From Chloroflexota bacterium (lineage in GTDB: Bacteria; Chloroflexota; Anaerolineae; UBA4142): DNA of 64,000 nucleotides. The position numbers and the translations under genes are program-made. Positions 24,501-32,220 of this stretch are shown one piece after another. The DNA is taken from the NCBI GenBank assembly GCA_016208315.1, contig JACQYF010000060.1:1-64000 (forward strand), written 5' to 3'. How positions within the stretch are numbered: the stretch's first letter is position 1; each line of letters opens with the position of its first letter. The notes beneath the pieces were generated by a model. That model was not told where the DNA came from, ran no database searches, and saw only the letters and a list, made by a program, of their open reading frames with translations.

Positions 24501-25189
24501 GTAAGGGAAAAATTCTACTGGTGGATGACGACAAGACGTTGCTGCGGCTGATGCGCGAAGCGCTGACCAAAGCCGAATATGAAGTGGTCACCGCATCGAA
24601 CGGGATTGACGGTTTGCAAGAGTTGTACGCGAAACAGCCGGATCTGGTCATGCTCGACGTGATGATGCCCCGGATGGACGGCTGGGAAACGGCGAACCGC
24701 ATCCGCCAGGTCAGCCGCGTGCCGATTATCATGCTGACGGCCAAGGACGAGGAGAGCGATAAACTCAAGGGCTTTGAAGCCGGCGTTGACGATTACGTTA
24801 CCAAGCCCTTCAGTTTTGCCGAAATCGTCGCGCGCGTCGGCGCGGTGCTGGGCCGCGCGCGACTGATTCCGTCCGATCACAAACCGAAACGGTATGTAAG
24901 TGGTAATTTAGTAATTGATACCGACGCGCGCCGCGTGACCAAAGCCGGCAAGGTGATCGAACTGACGCCGACGGAATATCGCTTGTTGGCTACCCTGGCC
25001 GAGAATGGCGGACGCGTTTTGTCCCACGAGCAGTTGTTGAACAAAGTGTGGGGCTATGAGTACGGCGAAGACACCGGCTACGTCAAACGTTACATCTGGT
25101 ACCTCCGCCGCAAGATCGAGCAAGACCCGCGCAAGCCGGAACACATCCTGACGGAACGCGGCTTTGGCTATTTGTTCCAGGGCGATTGA
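24497..25189 (+). CDS. OmpR/PhoB-family response regulator
   Basis: The protein has 230 residues. The receiver domain has VDDDK, the phospho-acceptor Asp in MLDVMMPRMDG (about residue 54), Thr in IIMLTAKD and Lys in VTKPFSF. The C-terminal winged-helix domain (about 130-228) has the RRVTKAGKVIELTPTEYRLL start and the YVKRYIWYLRRKIEQ recognition helix. It is translated with the upstream kinase. OmpR-class regulators bind direct repeats spaced 11 bp, which makes it a candidate for the phased TTTTGAC sites in this window (inference). Confidence 0.93.
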   Translation: MSKGKILLVDDDKTLLRLMREALTKAEYEVVTASNGIDGLQELYAKQPDLVMLDVMMPRMDGWETANRIRQVSRVPIIMLTAKDEESDKLKGFEAGVDDYVTKPFSFAEIVARVGAVLGRARLIPSDHKPKRYVSGNLVIDTDARRVTKAGKVIELTPTEYRLLATLAENGGRVLSHEQLLNKVWGYEYGEDTGYVKRYIWYLRRKIEQDPRKPEHILTERGFGYLFQGD

Positions 25190-25194
25190 ATTAC

Positions 25195-25231
25195 AAGACC
25201 CTTCGGGTTTCTGAAAACCCGAAGGGTCTTT
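25195..25231. terminator. Bidirectional terminator between convergent genes
   Basis: AGACCCTTCGGGTTT (25196-25210) pairs perfectly with AAACCCGAAGGGTCT (25215-25229), with T and A runs on the outer sides. It separates the response regulator from the minus-strand lipoprotein. Confidence 0.9.
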
Positions 25232-25233
25232 GA

Positions 25234-26070
25234 TTATCGCACCACCACCTCAACCTGAAACTCCCCGACGATCATGATGCAAGCTTTGTCCGGCGGGCAA
25301 TTGAACGGCCCGGTCGCGCTCAGAGTCGTTCTTCCCGGTTTGTTTGCCTTGTAAATGCCCTGTGCGCCTTCGGGCGCCGAAGCGCTCGCCACGCGGCTGA
25401 GAATGCCTGCATCGGCGACATCTACCATCCACTTGAATTCCCTCCCCAAATTAAGCACAAAGGTCTGCCCGGTTTGCAGCGTGATGGTCTTGCCGTTATC
25501 GGCGGGAGTCACGCTCGTTCCGGCCGCCGGCGCCCCGCTGGCAACGACAACCCGAACCTGGAAGAGCAGTGACGGCATAAGACAACGCGGCACGGCATAG
25601 TAGCATTTCGGATTTCCTATCGCGGTGAGTTCCGCGTTCCCCCGTTGACGTGCCTCGTACAATCCTTGGTTTCCATTGCGGGCTGTGTTCGGCACGGCGC
25701 TCAGAACGCTCGCGTTGTCCACAGCTGCCTCCCACACGAATTCGGCGCCCAAGTCCAGGAGAAACCTGCTACCCATTGGGAGCGCGATCGTCTTGCCGTT
25801 ATCCGCGAATGTGATTGTAAGTTGGGACGCGCGGGGTGATTCGGTCGGCAAAGAGGTGGCGGCGGACGCAGGCGTCCTGGCGACCGTCGTTGCGGCTGGC
25901 AGTCGGGTTGGTACGATGGGAATGTTGGTAGGCGCGTGAGTCGGGGAAGCCGTCGGAGTAAATGGGATTGGAGTCGGGATGTCAGTCGGCGTTGCGGGCA
26001 ACTGGCTGCTGCACGAGACGGCCAGAAGTACAAGCCCAAGCGAAAACAGGACGCGCCAGATCATATCCAT
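25234..26070 (-). CDS. Lipoprotein with two chagasin-like beta domains
   Basis: The protein has 278 residues. It opens with a signal peptide ending in a lipobox-like AVSC, so it should be lipid-anchored outside the membrane. A Pro/Thr-rich linker of about 60 residues follows, then two homologous domains of about 90 residues. Each starts DNGKTI.L..G..F.L.LG..F.W and ends in a Cys-containing strand plus F.V.VVV. The pattern resembles chagasin/I42-type inhibitors or Ig-like lipoprotein domains, although the typical NPTTGY loop is missing. GAGGAGA lies 5 nt before the ATG. Function unproven. Confidence 0.65.
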   Translation of the reverse strand: MDMIWRVLFSLGLVLLAVSCSSQLPATPTDIPTPIPFTPTASPTHAPTNIPIVPTRLPAATTVARTPASAATSLPTESPRASQLTITFADNGKTIALPMGSRFLLDLGAEFVWEAAVDNASVLSAVPNTARNGNQGLYEARQRGNAELTAIGNPKCYYAVPRCLMPSLLFQVRVVVASGAPAAGTSVTPADNGKTITLQTGQTFVLNLGREFKWMVDVADAGILSRVASASAPEGAQGIYKANKPGRTTLSATGPFNCPPDKACIMIVGEFQVEVVVR

Positions 26071-26149
26071 ACTGTCTCCTCAATTCCGAATGATACTCTC
26101 AGCGTCAATAATAATGACGTTCGGCAAGGCCAAATGTTCCGCACGGCGT

Positions 26150-26205
26150 TTTTGACTGGATTTTGACTCGGCGCACACTGGGTTTTGACTGGACACTGCT
26201 AATCT
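26150..26205 (+). promoter_or_regulatory. Pho-box-like phased promoter
   Basis: 11-bp units TTTTGACTGGA (26150), TTTTGACTCGG (26161), CGCACACTGGG (26172) and TTTTGACTGGA (26183) are followed by TAATCT at 26200-26205. The spacing is identical to the arrays at 14476 and 18705. Confidence 0.6.
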
Positions 26206-26226
26206 GGGCTAAAGGAGGGCCGACCT

Positions 26227-26538
26227 ATGCGTGTCACGATTGATCGAAATCTCTGCGGATCGTGGGCGCCCGCGTGTGAAGAGTGCTTTGGGGTCTTTCT
26301 CGCACGCAACTATGCGCCCGACCGCGCGTGTATTACCGAAGTGCTGGACGACGGCTCGGACATCTTGAGCGCCGTAATCCATTCCGGGCGTTTTGTCGGT
26401 ACGCTCATCGTCCGGCCGGAGAATCGCGAAGCCGTTATCCGGGAGGGCTGGCGCAAATTCAGCACCTTGCCGGATGAAGCATTCGATATCTGCCAGCCGC
26501 ACGGCGATGATCTCCGGAAGGCCGCGCGACGGAACTAG
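26227..26538 (+). CDS. Small cysteine-containing protein of unknown function
   Basis: The protein has 103 residues. It starts MRVTIDRNLCGSWAPACEECFG, with three Cys in the first 20 residues, and has a further Cys in RACITEV and one near the end (DICQPHG). The opening resembles ferredoxin-like domains (RVTIDRNLC), but the spacing does not make a standard 4Fe-4S motif. Two alpha-beta-beta-like halves follow (ILSAVIHSGRFVGTLIV). It has a strong ribosome site (AAGGAGGG) and its own phased promoter, so it is very likely expressed. I do not recognise the family. Confidence 0.65.
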   Translation: MRVTIDRNLCGSWAPACEECFGVFLARNYAPDRACITEVLDDGSDILSAVIHSGRFVGTLIVRPENREAVIREGWRKFSTLPDEAFDICQPHGDDLRKAARRN

Positions 26539-26562
26539 CCCCGATCACTCTAGAAAGTTAGC

Positions 26563-26979
26563 ATGAATATCAAGATCGTTATCGCCGCCATCATCCTGCT
26601 GCCTGTCATATTGCACCTGGGCTATGCGGTTGCGAACTCGCCGCTGACGAATTACTATGTCACCGTGGACGAGTATGCGGCGCATCCCATTGCCGGGCCG
26701 GTGCGCATCGGCGGGGTTGTGGCGCCTGGCTCGATTCAGTGGAACAATCTGACGCGGACGATGAATTTCCAGATCGCGGGTGAGCGAAAAAAATTCGACG
26801 TGGCGTATCGCGGTGCCGTTCCCGATGCCTTTCGCGATGGAGCAGAAGTCATCCTCGAGGGCACGCTCAGTCCTACGGGCCTGTTTGCCGCCATCGGAGT
26901 TACTGTCCGATGTCCGCACCAGTATCTGCCGGCCGGGTACATTGGAACATTATCAAGACGCGATTTTGACCGTATTTGA
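26563..26979 (+). CDS. ccmE: CcmE-type haem chaperone with CxxxY motif
   Basis: The protein has 138 residues. An N-terminal membrane anchor (about 5-25) is followed by an OB-fold: YYVTVDEYAAHP, VRIGGVVAPGSIQW, FDVAYRGAVPDAFRDGAEVILEG. In classical CcmE a His binds haem covalently. Here the matching position reads CPHQY, the CxxxY form known from archaea and some anaerobes. It delivers haem to apocytochrome c outside the membrane. No other ccm genes are adjacent. The dihaem cytochrome 4 kb upstream is a plausible client. Confidence 0.85.
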   Translation: MNIKIVIAAIILLPVILHLGYAVANSPLTNYYVTVDEYAAHPIAGPVRIGGVVAPGSIQWNNLTRTMNFQIAGERKKFDVAYRGAVPDAFRDGAEVILEGTLSPTGLFAAIGVTVRCPHQYLPAGYIGTLSRRDFDRI

Positions 26980-26997
26980 ACTTGGGTTTGTTAGCAT
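26964..26997 (+). promoter_or_regulatory. Possible shorter phased promoter of the sigma-factor gene
   Basis: TTTTGACCGTA (26964) and TTTGAACTTGG (26975) are followed by TAGCAT at 26992-26997, in the same register as units 3-5 of the three stronger arrays. It overlaps the ccmE stop. Weaker than the others. Confidence 0.35.
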
Positions 26998-27045
26998 TCT
27001 GATTAGTCGAGTCAGCATCCTGAGCACGGTCGAGGATTGAAGGGT

Positions 27046-28134
27046 ATGAGTAGGAGTTGCGTGCGTGGCAATGGCGCCTCGTCGCGGCACTCGAGCGCCG
27101 CTGCGGTCAAGAAAAAATTGAATGGCAATGGCGCATCCCCGCATTACGTGACGCCGCCGCGGGGTGAACCCAACGGCGGTGGGGTGAGCGACCTTATCTA
27201 TTTGTATCTCCGAGAAATCAGTCGTACCCCTTTGCTCAATTCGCGTCAAGAAGTCCAACTCACCAAAGAAATGTGGCGCGGCCGCGACGCCGAGCGCGCG
27301 CTAGGCAATAATGGGCACGACGGCGCCCGCAAGGTCCGGCTGGAAAATGAGATTCGCATCGGCGCCGCCGCGCGGCGGCGATTGGTCCAATCCAATTTGC
27401 GGCTCGTCGTCAATCTCGCCAAACGCTACGTGGGCCGTGGGCTTACGCTGTTGGATTTGATTCAGGAAGGCAATATCGGCTTGATGCGCGCGGTGGACAA
27501 GTTCGATCATCGCCGCGGGCACAAGTTTTCCACGCACGCCACCTGGTGGATTCGCCAGGCCATCACGCGCGCGATCGGCAACTTCGGCAACGCCCCGCGC
27601 CTGCCGGCGCACACCGGGCAATGGCTGCGGCGGCTAGACCAGGTCTCGCACGATCTGACGCAAGAATTGAGCCGCGAGCCAACCGAGGGTGAAATCGCCA
27701 AGCGTATGAGCTTGCCCGTTCAAAAGGTGCGTCGCCTGCTGGAGGCGAGCGCGGGCACGCTTTCGCTCGAAATGGATATTGGCGAAGACCAGGAAAGCAC
27801 GTTGGGTGATTTTCTCGAGGATGGGCAGACCCCCACTCCGTGGGCCTGCGCGCTCCAAGCCGCGATGCGCCAGGATATGGAGCAGGCGCTCGATTCGCTG
27901 ACGCCGCGCGAAGCGCGTGTGCTCACTCTCCGCTTTGGGCTGCGCGATGGATACGCGCAGACGCTCGAAGAGGTGGGCGAAAAATTCGGGTTGACGCGCG
28001 AACGCATTCGCCAGATCGAGAAAGAGGCGATGGAGAAATTGCGCTCCGAGGCGCGGGCCGCGCGGCTGGTGGGCTATCTCAATCCAAATGCGCTCCGCCC
28101 TCGCTCGGGCGAGGAAAGCAAGCCGCTGATCTGA
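27046..28134 (+). CDS. RNA polymerase sigma-70 factor, RpoD-like
   Basis: The protein has 362 residues. After a basic, Ser/Gly-rich tail of about 45 residues come region 1.2 (LIYLYLREISRTPLL), region 2 (NLRLVVNLAKRYVGRG, LLDLIQEGNIGLMRAV, FSTHATWWIRQAI), region 3, and region 4 with LTPREARVLTLRFGL and the HTH EEVGEKFGLTRERIRQIEKEA. There is no region 1.1 and little non-conserved region, so it is either the primary factor of a lineage with a short N-terminus or a group 2 factor. I start at ATG 27046; the in-frame TTG 27037 is less likely given the spacing to GAGG. Confidence 0.92.
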   Translation: MSRSCVRGNGASSRHSSAAAVKKKLNGNGASPHYVTPPRGEPNGGGVSDLIYLYLREISRTPLLNSRQEVQLTKEMWRGRDAERALGNNGHDGARKVRLENEIRIGAAARRRLVQSNLRLVVNLAKRYVGRGLTLLDLIQEGNIGLMRAVDKFDHRRGHKFSTHATWWIRQAITRAIGNFGNAPRLPAHTGQWLRRLDQVSHDLTQELSREPTEGEIAKRMSLPVQKVRRLLEASAGTLSLEMDIGEDQESTLGDFLEDGQTPTPWACALQAAMRQDMEQALDSLTPREARVLTLRFGLRDGYAQTLEEVGEKFGLTRERIRQIEKEAMEKLRSEARAARLVGYLNPNALRPRSGEESKPLI

Positions 28135-28142
28135 CGAAATTG

Positions 28143-28165
28143 CGACGCACCGACATGGTGCGTCG
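28143..28165. terminator. Hairpin after the sigma-factor gene
   Basis: CGACGCACC pairs with GGTGCGTCG across a 5-nt loop, 8 bp after the stop. The trailing T-run is weak, so termination is likely but not certain. Confidence 0.6.
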
Positions 28166-28177
28166 TGTGCTTTCAGG

Positions 28178-28206
28178 TTGACATCCCCGAAATTGTGTGC
28201 TAACCT
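28178..28206 (+). promoter_or_regulatory. Sigma-70 promoter of the Uma2 gene
   Basis: TTGACA (28178-28183), a 17-bp spacer and TAACCT (28201-28206). Confidence 0.75.
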
Positions 28207-28230
28207 CGCCTCAGACATGAGGAGGCGGCG

Positions 28231-28806
28231 ATGTTGCGACCCATCAAAACGACTTTCTCGCCCGATGAGTATTTGGCGATGGAACAAGTCGCCGAGTACA
28301 AGAGTGAATACCACAACGGCGAAATCTATGCCATGTCGGGAGGCACTCCTGACCATAGTATCATCGCGGTCAACGTCACTGCGACGCTGGATCAACTACT
28401 TGGCGCGAAACCCTGTGGTGTATTTAACAGCGACATGCGCCTACTCGTCGAACTCAACGGCCTTTACACGTATCCCGACGCGATGGTGATTTGCGGCAAG
28501 ATCCAATTAGCCAAAGGGCGCAAGGATACTGTGACGAATCCGGTCTTGATCGTCGAGGTCTTGTCCGAATCCACCCGCGAATATGATCGCGGGGCCAAAT
28601 TCAACTTTTACAAAAAGATACCTACCTTGCGGGAATACGTGTTGGTAGAATCGGAGCGCGCTTACGTCGAGTCCTATCGGCGCACGGTGGGCGACAACTG
28701 GCTAGCGGAAATGTACGATGATCTCGAAGCATCGGTCAAACTTACATCGGTAGAACTTGAAATCCAGCTCGGGCGGATCTACCGAAAAGTGTCCTGGCTG
28801 GATTAG
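28231..28806 (+). CDS. Uma2 (DUF820) family endonuclease-like protein
   Basis: The protein has 191 residues and the PD-(D/E)XK-like fold of the Uma2 family: FSPDEYLAMEQ..., EYHNGEIYAMSG, FNSDMRLLVELNG, YPDAMVICG and NPVLIVEVLSESTREYDRGAKF. The acidic residues of DAMV and the E of VEVLS would form the metal site. Such genes are scattered in many copies in Chloroflexota and cyanobacteria, and their biological role is unresolved. GGAGG lies before the ATG. It forms a single-gene unit with its own promoter and terminator. Confidence 0.88.
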   Translation: MLRPIKTTFSPDEYLAMEQVAEYKSEYHNGEIYAMSGGTPDHSIIAVNVTATLDQLLGAKPCGVFNSDMRLLVELNGLYTYPDAMVICGKIQLAKGRKDTVTNPVLIVEVLSESTREYDRGAKFNFYKKIPTLREYVLVESERAYVESYRRTVGDNWLAEMYDDLEASVKLTSVELEIQLGRIYRKVSWLD

Positions 28807-28843
28807 GCAGGCATTCAAGTTGCTAACTTTGAATCCTTGTCAC

Positions 28844-28873
28844 GTGGCGACCGCGAGGTCGCCACTGCTTTTT
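28844..28873 (+). terminator. Rho-independent terminator of the Uma2 gene
   Basis: GTGGCGACC (28844-28852) pairs with GGTCGCCAC (28857-28865), followed by TGCTTTTT. Confidence 0.85.
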
Positions 28874-28898
28874 GAGCCAGGCGGGGGTTTTCCGAAAG

Positions 28899-28927
28899 TT
28901 ACCAATTTGCCCCCCTTGTGGTATAAT
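28899..28927 (+). promoter_or_regulatory. Promoter of the soluble kinase gene
   Basis: TTACCA (28899-28904), a 17-bp spacer, then a consensus TATAAT (28922-28927). Confidence 0.65.
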
Positions 28928-28970
28928 ACCCGCCGAAGCTAATGGTGGGCTGTTATCGGAAACGGAGGGG

Positions 28971-30128
28971 ATGTTGAAGAATAAAAGCCCAGACCCGTTG
29001 GCCCCGCGCTGGATGGATCGCGCCCTTTATAGTCTGACCGATGGGCTGGTCTTGATGGACGAAACCGCGCACGTTGCATTTTGGAACCCGCGCGCCGAAG
29101 AGGTCCTCGGCTGGCCGGCCGTGGAGATGGTTGGCCGCCGCGTGGACGAGTTGCTGGATCGCATAGTAGCCCGCGTCACGGCGCCGGAGCCGGTTCGCGC
29201 CAAACTCCAGGACGCGCTGGCTTTGCCAGAGTCCGATACGACCATTGAGATCGAGCTGATCCCGTTGCCGCCGGCCCTGAACGCGGAGTTGAACGCCGCG
29301 ACGCCGGCGCGCGCCGGCCGGCACGATCGGACGCGCTATGTCTCGGCGCGCCTGTTTCCGGTCCGCGATGCGGACGAAAAGCATATCGGCGTTGGCATCT
29401 TGTTGCACGATGTGACGCGCGAGCGCGAGGCGGACGCGATGAAGTCCCAACTGCTTTCGACCGTCTCGCACGAACTGCGGACGCCGCTCGCGTCGGTCAA
29501 AGGTTTCGCGACGACGCTCTTGCGGCAGGACGTGAAATGGGACGAGACGACGCAGCGCGATTTCCTCCGCATTATCGAAGAAGAGGCCGACCGGCTGACC
29601 GAGATCATTGATAATTTGCTCGATATGTCGCAGCTCGAAGCTGGCGCGCTGCGCGTCGAGAAAGAGCCGATCCAACTTAGGACCTTGATTCGCGAAGTCG
29701 TGGACGAGATGCGAATGAGCACGGAGGCGCACTGGTTCGTCGTGGACCTGCCCGCGGAATTGCCCCTCGTCCTCGCCGACGCCCGCCGGATTCGCCAGGT
29801 GCTCCATAACCTCGTCGAGAATGCCATCAAGTACTCAAAGGGCGGGCAGATTACGGTTGCCTGCCAGCTCGAAAAGGAGCAGGTGATCGTGGGAGTCGCG
29901 GACCAAGGAGAGGGTATCCCGGCCCAATTCCTCGACCAAGTTTTTGAGCGGTTCTTCCAGATTGACGGCGCATCTACCCGCCGCGTCGGCGGCAGCGGCT
30001 TGGGATTGTCCATCTCGCGCGGCATCGTCGAAGCGCACGGCGGGCGGATTTGGGCGGAAAGTAAAGCGGGCCAGGGCAGTGTCTTCCGTTTTACTCTGCC
30101 GCTTGTAGCCCCTGATACAGGGGAATAA
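28971..30128 (+). CDS. Soluble PAS sensor histidine kinase
   Basis: The protein has 385 residues and no membrane helix. A PAS domain (about 15-150, with LTDGLVLMDETAHVAFWNPRAEEVLG) is followed by HisKA with SHELRTPLASVKG (about 165) and the HATPase domain: N-box NLVENAIKYSKG, G1 DQGEGIP, G2 GSGLGLSIS. There is no partner regulator next to it. The downstream receiver protein at 31326 lacks the phospho-acceptor Asp. ATG 28971 follows GGAGGGG; the longer open frame upstream crosses the promoter. Confidence 0.9.
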   Translation: MLKNKSPDPLAPRWMDRALYSLTDGLVLMDETAHVAFWNPRAEEVLGWPAVEMVGRRVDELLDRIVARVTAPEPVRAKLQDALALPESDTTIEIELIPLPPALNAELNAATPARAGRHDRTRYVSARLFPVRDADEKHIGVGILLHDVTREREADAMKSQLLSTVSHELRTPLASVKGFATTLLRQDVKWDETTQRDFLRIIEEEADRLTEIIDNLLDMSQLEAGALRVEKEPIQLRTLIREVVDEMRMSTEAHWFVVDLPAELPLVLADARRIRQVLHNLVENAIKYSKGGQITVACQLEKEQVIVGVADQGEGIPAQFLDQVFERFFQIDGASTRRVGGSGLGLSISRGIVEAHGGRIWAESKAGQGSVFRFTLPLVAPDTGE

Positions 30129-30161
30129 CCGACTGGCCCAAATGGGCGAAGAGGCGTTGGA

Positions 30162-31073
30162 ATGAATGGATCGTTTTCGGTAACCTTTTGGGGCGTACGG
30201 GGCAGCCATCCGGCGCCCGGTCCGCGTACCGTGCGCTATGGCGGCAACACGGCCAGCGTCGAGGTGCGCGCCGGCAATCACCTGATTATTCTCGACGCGG
30301 GCACCGGCATTATCGAATTGGGCCGCAAACTCGTCGCACAATCGCGCGGCGACCAGAAACCGATCACTGCCATCTTGCTCTTTACTCACACGCATCACGA
30401 TCACACTCAAGGGTTTCCATTCTTCGTCCCCGCGTTTTTTCAGAGCAGTACATTCTATATCTTTGGCCCCAAGACGCTCCACCAAGATTTGGAAGAAGTG
30501 CTCTCGCGGACCATGATGCCGCCCGTGTTCCCGATCACCCTCGAAGAGCTGCCGTGCGAACGCGAAACGCGCAACTTGCACGAAGCAGAAGTGATCCTCC
30601 TCGATGCGGATTCGCCCGCGCCGCGCGTGGTGCGCAGCCAACGCGATGCGTCGCCACCCTCGCCCGAACAGGTCCGCATTCACGTGATGCGCTCCTACGC
30701 CCATCCCCAAGGCGTGTTTATCTATCGGATCGAATATGCCGAAAAAGCCCTGGTTCTTGCCACCGACACGGAAGGATACCTGAGCGGCGATCAAAGGTTG
30801 ATTCGCTTTGCGCGCGGCGCTCAACTGTTGGTTCACGACGCGCAGTACTCGAACGAGGAATACGGCAATGCGGGCATGCCGAAGCAAGGTTGGGGGCACA
30901 GCACCTGGCAGATGGCCGTCGAGGTCGCGCAGCGTGCTGGCGTCGAGCGCCTCGTATTCTATCACCATGACCCGGCCCATAGCGATGACTTGCTGGCCAA
31001 GATAGAACAAGAAGCCCAGCAGATTTTCCCTGGAGCCACCATGGGATGCGAGGGACTAACCATCGAGTTGTGA
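30162..31073 (+). CDS. MBL-fold metallo-hydrolase
   Basis: The protein has 303 residues. The metal motif HTHHDH (about 77-82) defines the metallo-beta-lactamase fold; further ligands are likely in DTEGYL, HDAQY and FYHHDP. The N-terminal VTFWGVRGSHPAPGP...RYGGNTASVEV pattern is that of the cyclic-nucleotide phosphodiesterase/PhnP-like branch of MBL proteins. The substrate is not known. It directly follows the soluble kinase gene (33-bp gap), so the two may share a transcript. The TGA stop is within a heptad array. Confidence 0.85.
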   Translation: MNGSFSVTFWGVRGSHPAPGPRTVRYGGNTASVEVRAGNHLIILDAGTGIIELGRKLVAQSRGDQKPITAILLFTHTHHDHTQGFPFFVPAFFQSSTFYIFGPKTLHQDLEEVLSRTMMPPVFPITLEELPCERETRNLHEAEVILLDADSPAPRVVRSQRDASPPSPEQVRIHVMRSYAHPQGVFIYRIEYAEKALVLATDTEGYLSGDQRLIRFARGAQLLVHDAQYSNEEYGNAGMPKQGWGHSTWQMAVEVAQRAGVERLVFYHHDPAHSDDLLAKIEQEAQQIFPGATMGCEGLTIEL

Positions 31074-31106
31074 CTTGGAACTTGCGACCTGGGACCTGAG
31101 TCCTGC
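31070..31106. repeat. Heptad array GTGACTT/GGAACTT/GCGACCT
   Basis: Five period-7 units follow one another, and the first contains the TGA stop of the MBL gene. Confidence 0.8.
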
Positions 31107-31123
31107 TATCGGCGACGGGCAGT

Positions 31124-31152
31124 TTGACGGCATTGCCAATTTGTGCTAAATT
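31124..31152 (+). promoter_or_regulatory. Sigma-70 promoter upstream of the receiver-like gene
   Basis: TTGACG (31124-31129), a 17-bp spacer and TAAATT (31147-31152). A leader of about 165 nt follows before the ATG. Confidence 0.6.
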
Positions 31153-31325
31153 GAGACTAGAACGACGTGGCGAATCTTTGAGTTCAAGAAGAGGTGCACG
31201 ATGCAGTCGTGTCGCCCGGTAAGCAAAAGTTCGGCAAAACTGGTAACGTCTTAACGCGAAGCATCTTCGCGTTGTAAGGCGTTTATTTTTTTGCGATCAT
31301 CTGTTCGAGCGTTAGGAGAACTCGC

Positions 31326-32162
31326 ATGACCAAGATCTTGATCGTGGACGACAATGGCGCATCCCGTCTTTTGATTGCCAATCAGTTGGTCGAAGGCGGC
31401 TATCAAGTTCTGGAATCGGGCGATGGACTCGAGGCGTTGCAGATGGTGGCGCGCGAGCGGCCCGACCTCGTCATGACCGAAGTCTTGATGCCGCGTGTGG
31501 ATGGCTTTACGCTCTGCCGGCAACTCAAGACCGACCCCGTCACGGCCTCTATTCCGGTTATCCTCCTTGCTCGCAATCATCCCACCCGCGAGGATGAGGC
31601 CTTTGCCCTCACTGTGGGCGCCGAGCACTATTTGGTCAAACCGGTCGCCAACGACATTCTGCTTGCGCTGGTCGGCCGGCTCACGCTGCGCTCCAAGGTG
31701 CTCCCCCTCGCGGTGCAGAACGAATCCGATTATTTGCGCGGCTATCTGGCGCGGCTGCGCCAGCAGATCCGCGATCGGACGACGGAAATCGAGCGCGCCG
31801 AACAGCAATCCGAGCAAACGCACAGCGAGGTGGCGCAAGCGCGCGCCGAATGGCTGAAAGGTGAACGCGAGGAGCTGAATCGCCAGTTGCGCCGCGCCAA
31901 GTCGCGCCTCGACGAATTGCAAAGCCAGTCGCTGATGTCGCCGATGCGGCTGCGTTTCAATGCGGACGTGATGAGCGATATCCGCGGCCTCTTGACGATG
32001 ATCGTCCGGTCGAGCGATCTGCTCTTGCGCGGCGCGCACGGCGCGCTGCCCGAACCGCAAGCCGAGCGGCTTCTCGTCATTCGGGAAAGCAGCCGCCGCG
32101 TGCTGGACATTCTGAATGCGATCGAGGTTCCAGCCGCGGCCCCGCGGCAACTCGAAGAATAA
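31326..32162 (+). CDS. Degenerate receiver plus degenerate DHp protein
   Basis: The protein has 278 residues. The receiver fold (about 1-120) keeps VDDN and the Lys in LVKPV. The phospho-acceptor Asp is Glu52 (VMTEVLMPRVDG), and the switch Thr is Ala (ILLAR). A long coiled coil (about 135-200) follows. The C-terminal segment (about 205-270) reads like the DHp helices of a histidine kinase (DIRGLLTMIVRSSDLLL ... RLLVIRESSRRVLDIL), but the H-box His is missing and no ATPase domain follows. Glu can mimic phospho-Asp, so this may be a constitutive, non-catalytic scaffold that docks with a real kinase. Confidence 0.8.
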   Translation: MTKILIVDDNGASRLLIANQLVEGGYQVLESGDGLEALQMVARERPDLVMTEVLMPRVDGFTLCRQLKTDPVTASIPVILLARNHPTREDEAFALTVGAEHYLVKPVANDILLALVGRLTLRSKVLPLAVQNESDYLRGYLARLRQQIRDRTTEIERAEQQSEQTHSEVAQARAEWLKGEREELNRQLRRAKSRLDELQSQSLMSPMRLRFNADVMSDIRGLLTMIVRSSDLLLRGAHGALPEPQAERLLVIRESSRRVLDILNAIEVPAAAPRQLEE

Positions 32163-32183
32163 GATGCTGGTACTCGCGCTCCA

Positions 32184-32213
32184 TTGACCGTGCCACAGCC
32201 GGCGTGCTAGACT
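32184..32213 (+). promoter_or_regulatory. Promoter directly abutting the beta-propeller gene
   Basis: TTGACC (32184-32189), an 18-bp spacer and TAGACT (32208-32213). ATG 32221 begins 8 nt after the -10 box without a ribosome site. Confidence 0.6.
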
Positions 32214-32220
32214 GTTGCCG

